A model generated the notes under the pieces. It saw only the letters and a program-made list of their open reading frames with translations. It was not told the DNA's origin and did not search any database. Positions 58,414 through 64,000 of a DNA stretch of 64,000 bases are shown here, in pieces (the first letter of the stretch is position 1; the number at the start of each line of letters is the position of its first letter). The translations under genes were made by a program, and so were the position numbers. Origin of the DNA: Ananas comosus (Eukaryota; Streptophyta; Magnoliopsida; Poales; Bromeliaceae); contig NC_033621.1 of the NCBI RefSeq assembly GCF_001540865.1, positions 14,483,220 through 14,547,219 of the forward strand, given 5' to 3'.

Positions 58414-58575
58414 CTATAGTCGGAAAAACAGCATAAAATCGACACAGTACTCGCACAAAGGATTCAAAAGCTACAATCCATCATAAGGATATTGCAGCAT
58501 AAGATTATACTTATATTTACATTAAAAGTCGTTTTCACGCAGAAAATCACTTCTAACAAGCTACAGTAAGGATAG

Positions 58576-58580
<5 letters not shown>

Positions 58581-58638
<58 letters not shown>
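58581..58638. repeat. (TA)n microsatellite
   Basis: 58 bases of TA left of foldback copy A9. Confidence 0.95.
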
Positions 58639-58642
<4 letters not shown>

Positions 58643-59180
58643 CGGCTACTATACTCTTATGAGTATAATCGCCTTCGTACTCATAAGTTGTTTTTGATGA
58701 TAGAGCTTCCGAATCGATGATCTATACCGTTAAATATTATCTAGAGCATTTAAAACTTCTAGAAATCAAATTTTATAATTTTTCGATATTATTTACCTTA
58801 CAATCAAAAGCTTACAAAATTGATAATTTTTAACGGCCGATATAAAATATTTGCTAGTTTAACGGTGTTAAAGAATCGGAATAGGTTGAATTTTTGATAA
58901 AAAAAAATTCTATTCACTACCTAAATAAAGATCAATAACTCTGATCTTAAATTTAAGGATCTGATCATCCATTTTTAGGATGTCGTTCGATTTTGACCGT
59001 TCATTTTATACCTGCTTTATGGACTTTATAATGATTTCGAAAAATTACGAAATTTATTTTCTATAAGTTTCAAATACTCTAGATCATGTTTAATGGTGTG
59101 GATCGTCGATTCGAAAATCCCAACATTCGAAAATAACTTATAAGTACAAAGGGCTCTATACTCATAAGAGTATAGTAACC

Positions 59181-59190
<10 letters not shown>
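58639..59190. mobile_element. Foldback element, type A (A9)
   Basis: Starts GTCCGGCTACTATACTCTTATG and ends CATAAGAGTATAGTAACCCTAC before (CT)n and (TA)n tracts. The body is type A and both arms are complete. Confidence 0.8.
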
Positions 59191-59234
<44 letters not shown>

Positions 59235-59236
59235 GA

Positions 59237-59440
59237 GTTACTATGCTTTCAAAAGTATGAAAGAGTTGGTGCTTCTATAGTCGTCCCCTGTAGGGCGCAG
59301 TTGAGTGATATCCCAAGGGTTGAGTGGTCCTCTTAAGATAATAATAATAATTTAAAAATAAAAAATAGTCAACAGGATTAATTTATGGGCCAAAAAGTTG
59401 AAAGCACTAACTCTCTTATACTTTCCAAAGTATAGTAACC
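59237..59440. mobile_element. Foldback element, type B (B14)
   Basis: End word TATGCTTTCAAAAGTATG; right end AGTATAGTAACCCTAC then (CT)n, the same last bases and flank as A9. Confidence 0.75.

Positions 59441-59486
<46 letters not shown>
59441..59486. repeat. (CT)n microsatellite
   Basis: About 46 bases of CT repeat, followed by TA and T runs. Confidence 0.95.
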
Positions 59487-59489
<3 letters not shown>

Positions 59490-59500
59490 ATATATATATA

Positions 59501-59828
59501 TTTTTTTTTTTTTTTTTTTTTTTGAGGAAACAGGAATATATCCTATTTGTGTAAGCAATACATTTGTCACAGCCTAGCTGCTTTATCCCAAAATCCAAAA
59601 AATCCAAAAAACTATGGCTAGGAGCAACAAAACAGTAGAGAACAAAAAAACAAAGTAAGAAAGTTTTAGAAGGGCTAAAAAACTAAGCTCTACATAGGCT
59701 CCAATCACTCTCCAAGCACAGATAGCCAAAGCGTCACCGAACTGATGGCTCTCCTACTAGTCTCTTCACTTCGGTTAAGTTGATCGTTGAAGATACGCAT
59801 GTTTCGCTGCTTCTATAATTCCCAGCAA
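59501..59828 (-). mobile_element. 5'-truncated LINE (L1-type) tail
   Basis: The T run at 59501-59523 is the poly(A) tail of a minus-strand element. Upstream on that strand the text encodes pieces such as KQRNMRIFNDQ and RRAISSVTLW, the usual C-terminal zinc-binding end of plant LINE reverse transcriptases, with stops. Confidence 0.75.
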
Positions 59829-60187
59829 AATAAATAAACTTTAAGTTAAGTGCTTATTACGGGATCGTCCGAAGTTGAGGTGTTTCTCCTTACATTTCTT
59901 TCGTTTAAATAGGTCAAGTTTGGAAAAAAAAAAAAATGGATGCATATATAAAGCTAAATTATGGTCTGATATTTAATTTTTTTTTCCTTTTTATGATTTG
60001 AACACATGCGCACGATAGAAACTGAATTGTAGTAATTGGGTTAATCTTTATACAGCTATAATCCTTTTACAATGCACATGTTGATGTTATAAATAGATTC
60101 TTTCGGTAATTTGGTAATGCGAAATTAATAACTTATGTCCTCTTCTTTTTTTCCTTTTTTTTCTATTTGTTTTGATCTTGTAAATAG
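59829..60187. other. AT-rich spacer
   Basis: No supported feature. Confidence 0.4.
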
Positions 60188-60690
60188 CACTACAACAAAA
60201 ACGGTCTATAGCGACACTTTTAAATGTCGGTATAGATAAAAAAAAGTGCTGCTGGCTAAATTATCGACACTTTTAAAAAATGTTGTTATATGTGGGGTCG
60301 CTAGGTATATAGCGACAGTTAAAGAGTGTCGCTATAACCTAAAAAGAGTGCTACTAATTTACCAGCACTTGTTTAAGCATTTAGTAACTGCCGAAACTCT
60401 ATCTCGTTGGCTGCGGTGGCGGAGGAGGACGAGAGGGAAGGGCTCTTCGTCTAGGATTTCAGTGGATTGAGTGAGGGGAGAAGGGGAAATGGTAATTGAT
60501 TTTTCTTTTTTTTTTTCTATTTGTAATCGGGCCGAATGGGCTGGGTGGGGTAGGTTGAGTAAAATAACCTTTTCTTTTTGGTTGGATTGGACTTTATATT
60601 TAGGCATTAGTAGATATTTTTGTAAGTTTTGGCATAAATAGGACACTTACACAAAAGTGTCCCAAATATGTGTCCCTATCTGTTGTAGTG
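60188..60690. mobile_element. CACTA-type MITE (C2)
   Basis: It begins CACTACAACA and ends TGTTGTAGTG, a perfect 10-base inverted pair; flanks TAG and TAT. Inner phrases AGCGACACTTTTAAATGTC and ACACTTTTGTGT fold inwards. A GC-rich core (60395-60480) carries GGCTGCGGTGGCGGAGGAGG, the inverse of the core in C1. Confidence 0.85.
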
Positions 60691-60783
60691 TATAGAAGTG
60701 ATTTTAATTAGTTATTCTATTTATGTCTATGGTAAGATAATTGCTAAAAATATGAGGTTTAATGAATATTTTAGCTGGATTAT

Positions 60784-63700
60784 TGTCACGCCCCGGGGTC
60801 CCTTTTTAGTTTGGAAAAACAGCGGAAACGACTAACTTTTTTTTTTTGAAACACCTGACCCCAGAGTATGTCAGAGTCGCCACAAATACAGGGAATCCAC
60901 TGTTCACACGGACAGTCTCCCCTGTATTTGCACGACGTCGCACAAGTACAATTATACAACCAGAGTACAACCAGAATACAACCACAACCATATGAACATA
61001 CAACCTCAACTGCACATACAGACGTCCATACATTCACCATTCACAACACGGCGGTATTCATAGTTTTAAACATAAATCCAGATCTATCATTTGAAACGTT
61101 TCCTACCCGGAAACAAGTTTTGAAATACTAAGTCTCAGAAATCCATTGGAAGCTTCTTTTAAGACTGTTTCCCACACGGAAATCTTTATCTTTTAAAACA
61201 CTACCACGAGGGGTAGAAAACCATTGAAAACTGTATCGAATATGAAAACTCTTTTCTTTTTAAAACAAGCGCTACCACGAGGGGTAGAAAACCATTTTAC
61301 TTTGAAAAGCCCATAAATCTCTTTTTATCACAATACGTAAAGCCAGTGAAAAATCAATTACTCAAGTACAGAATGAAACTGAACCATAATAAAAGTTTAC
61401 TATTTAATCAAGTAAGGGAAAAGAGATAACCAAACGGGACGGAGCTCTAACGCGCGCTAGACTCGCTCCTCACCTGCCGTCCCACTCGGACCTGCGACGT
61501 CACCTGTAATGGGGGCGGGGGGGTGAGAACATGTAAACATGTCTCCCCTCCGAGTGGGTACCTCAAGCCGACAAGAGCGAGGGTACGCACTAGCAAAGGA
61601 GGCTAAACAACAGTAAGGATAAACAACTACAGTAGCTACTATGATATAAGAACAGAAAGTACAAGTAAGGAACTAATGTACAAGTAATGAACTACTGCTA
61701 CTGTATGTATGCATCAACTGGTGGATAGTCCAAAGATACCCAATCTAAACCTGCCTTGTTGGTCCGGAGACCTCAGGCTAATGCCACAATCACTCAACCT
61801 GCATATACACAGTCGTAACCTCTGAGCTCACGGGTGGGCAAGCCCAACCACTTTTTCGGAAAAGAACACCCCCTGCGGTGGATCAGACCGCTGGTGTTCG
61901 TGAAATGCGAACGAGTGGTGACGATCGATGCTGATATGCTCAATAGCCAACCGTCGGCAACCAGCCGACAATCACTGCCCCTCTGGGCATACCGACCGTA
62001 TAGGTCATCAAGTACAACGTGAACCGACCGAGATAGGTCAATGTACGTAAAGTAACGAACGACCAAACAGGTCACCGATGCAACAGGAGAACCGACCAAT
62101 CAGGTCACATGTATAGTATATACTAATGCCATCTACTCTACCCCTACACAGAATACTACGCATAGGACAACCGGGCAGAGTAAATAAAGACAGTATGGTG
62201 CAAGGCTCAATATGTAAAGAGTAAGCAATATGACTAGACGATGTAAAAGATAGGGTAAAGGAAGACATCACCGAGCGTGCACCACTGTACCGACTTCGGA
62301 TCGAAGTACCCACCTGTATAAAGCTGAAACGGTCTCGCGAAGGCGGAGACGAAGCGACCGGACCTACGAAGGGTCCACCGGGTTAGAGTCTAACCCACAA
62401 ACACAATAACACGACCATTCTCACACAAATCCCAAAATCATAACCCCTCGGAAATCGGTTTCTCAAACGCAACTTCCGAACCAGCCGGAAGTCCCGGAAA
62501 CCGTACCGGAACTCCACCGTCGCTCACCCGTCGTTTCTGAACCCTCGAGACGACACGGGTGACCAGCCAACAAGGCTCAGCGACGCAACAATCAACCACG
62601 AGGCACCGTCGGATGAATTCCGAGTCGAACACGCGTTCTATCGGCGGATTTCGCCGAAAAACGCTCCGGAAATGACAGATAGATTTCCGCAAGGGCTTGG
62701 GGCCTTGGACGATCAGTCCAGAGGTTATCTTAAGCCTTAACCTGCTGCCAACAGCAGCCACAACGAAGCGAAACGCAAAAGGATCCCTAATGGCCCATGA
62801 AATCACATTATTTTATGTGATTTCATGGCTCTAACGGGTCGTACCAGCAAACCAGGGATCTACGGAGGTTGCCATCGCACTTGCTGCAAGGTTTCAGCAT
62901 GCCTGAGGCCGTGCTCACCTTTCGGAGCACTGCCGGCAGCAACCACGCGCGCACGAGCGACGCGAACCTCAGCGAATCAGTGCGCACACTGTGGAAAACA
63001 GCCTTTTCTTACTAACCAGGGCGTCATTGGCCTAAATGGAGGTGAGCATCGTGTTCAGCACGAGCCCACGATCACCGTGCTCACCTCCCGAGGTGCCAGG
63101 GAGTCATCGGATCACCGGAAAAGTGACCGGAACGCAAAACAGCAGTGCTGGAACCAAAGTAAACTACTCACCGGAGCTGTGGGAGCTAGGGATGGCCGCC
63201 GGCGATCGGGCGGCGGGCGCTCCGGCCGGTGATGGGAGCAGCAGGTCGGGGAGGTCCGGGGGAGGTGCTGGCCGGCGGCGGGCAGCAGCCGGTGGCGCGG
63301 CGGCGGAGATCGGGCCCGCCGACTTCCTCTCGGGTTGGAGCTTGCCGGCGGCGAGGCGGCGACCGGGGGAGGTCGGGGCGGCGATGATCCGGTGCCGGAG
63401 ACCAAGGGGGAGGTGGTGCTCACCTCAGAGGGCAACGGCGGCGCTCGGGAGTGGCGCGGCTCCAAGGTCGGCCCGCACAGGACCCGAGCGGCGGCGGGAG
63501 ACCTTGGCGGCGGCCGGCGGGGCGCGGGGACGGCCGGGGACGCGCGCGCCGGGTTGCTGGAGGTCGCCGGGGTCGACAGGGGGGCTTGGCCGCAGGGGAA
63601 GTGCGGTCCCAAGGCCCGCAACCTGAGCTCGGCCTGGCTCGGGTCTGGGCAGACCCGGCTGGCTGCAGCCTCTTCCGGCGGCTCCGGCGACGCTCGGGGG

Positions 63701-64000
63701 TGGCCGGGGCCGGCGGGGGAGGGCGCCTGAGGAAGGTCTCGACCAGGGGAAGGTGGTGCTCGGGCTAACAGGCCTCTCCAAGCACCAAGCTTAAACCGGT
63801 GGTGAGGTGGTCCAAGAGAGGAGGAATATTAGCTGCAGGCTGTTTCCGGCGGCCGGGGCTGCTCGGCGGCGGCCGGAACGCGAGCACGGGCAGGGCAGGG
63901 AGGTGCTGGGATGGCAGGGGCGGCTGGGGTCAGCTGGGGGGTTCTAGGGTTAGGGTTTGGTCCAAGAAAACCCTAGATCCACCTATATAAAGGTGTGGAA
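60784..64000 (-). repeat. Long gypsy LTR, minus strand, running off the window
   Basis: The 3' end TGTCACGCCCCGGGGTCCC (plus strand) matches the LTR end at 1-49. Inner blocks match 5500-8140 in reverse. On the minus strand no primer site follows its 3' end, so it is a 3' LTR or solo LTR. CTACCACGAGGGGTAGAAAA occurs twice (61201, 61271). The 63180-63980 block is very GC-rich with overlapping open frames on both strands that show no domain. A TATA-like CTTTATATAGG lies near 63985. At least 3.2 kb is visible. Confidence 0.8.

Noticed and set aside
63036..63780. Several long overlapping open frames (up to 196 codons) on both strands
   Set aside because: They lie in the GC-rich part of an LTR, overlap each other on both strands and show only Gly/Ala/Arg/Pro-rich text without a domain; GC-rich DNA yields few stops by chance.

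Overview
This window is nuclear DNA from a flowering plant, most likely a monocot. The evidence is introns with GT..AG borders, plant-type LTR retrotransposons, hAT/CACTA/PIF-type MITEs, Helitrons and a tRNA-derived SINE, together with a very GC-rich second exon in one gene, which is typical of grasses and other commelinids. A bromeliad such as pineapple would fit, but that is inference. About 10% or less is host gene; the rest is layered mobile DNA and AT-rich spacer.

Layout. 1-8160: decayed Ty3/gypsy element (end of one LTR, primer site, gag-protease with one in-frame stop, wrecked pol, long truncated LTR). 8165-8947: small TRIM-type elements, one LTR carrying a piece of 5S rRNA (Cassandra-like). 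9528-14515: MITEs, three of them nested inside one another, and a second hAT-type MITE. 14881-20200: a SINE and a 5'-truncated gypsy element whose LTR was split by a 1.8 kb solo LTR. 20761-27506: MITEs, a solo LTR split by a Helitron, a G-rich tract, a large inverted repeat and a SINE. 28351-36519: a complete 14-exon NIMA-related kinase gene (NEK5/NEK6/IBO1-like). 36960-47400: an area dense in (TA)n-embedded foldback elements, a Helitron, a CACTA MITE and a 2 kb noisy AT tract. 48779-53411: LTR fragment, third Helitron, two SINEs. 53705-55184: a two-exon NDR1/HIN1-like (LEA_2) membrane protein gene. 55907-60690: hAT MITE with insertions, more (TA)n-embedded elements, two exons of a SULTR4-type sulfate transporter on the minus strand beside an N, a LINE tail and a CACTA MITE. 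60784-64000: a long LTR on the minus strand, of the same family as the one at 4906-8160.

The two intact genes have no evident functional link: one is a microtubule/cell-growth kinase, the other a membrane-anchored stress or defence protein. The most unusual material is the set of about twenty foldback elements sitting in TA microsatellites. They combine two conserved body types with a changing set of short palindromic end 'words'. Three single N positions, each at an abrupt change of sequence, and an indel-rich stretch near 41-46 kb show that part of the window is assembled imperfectly.
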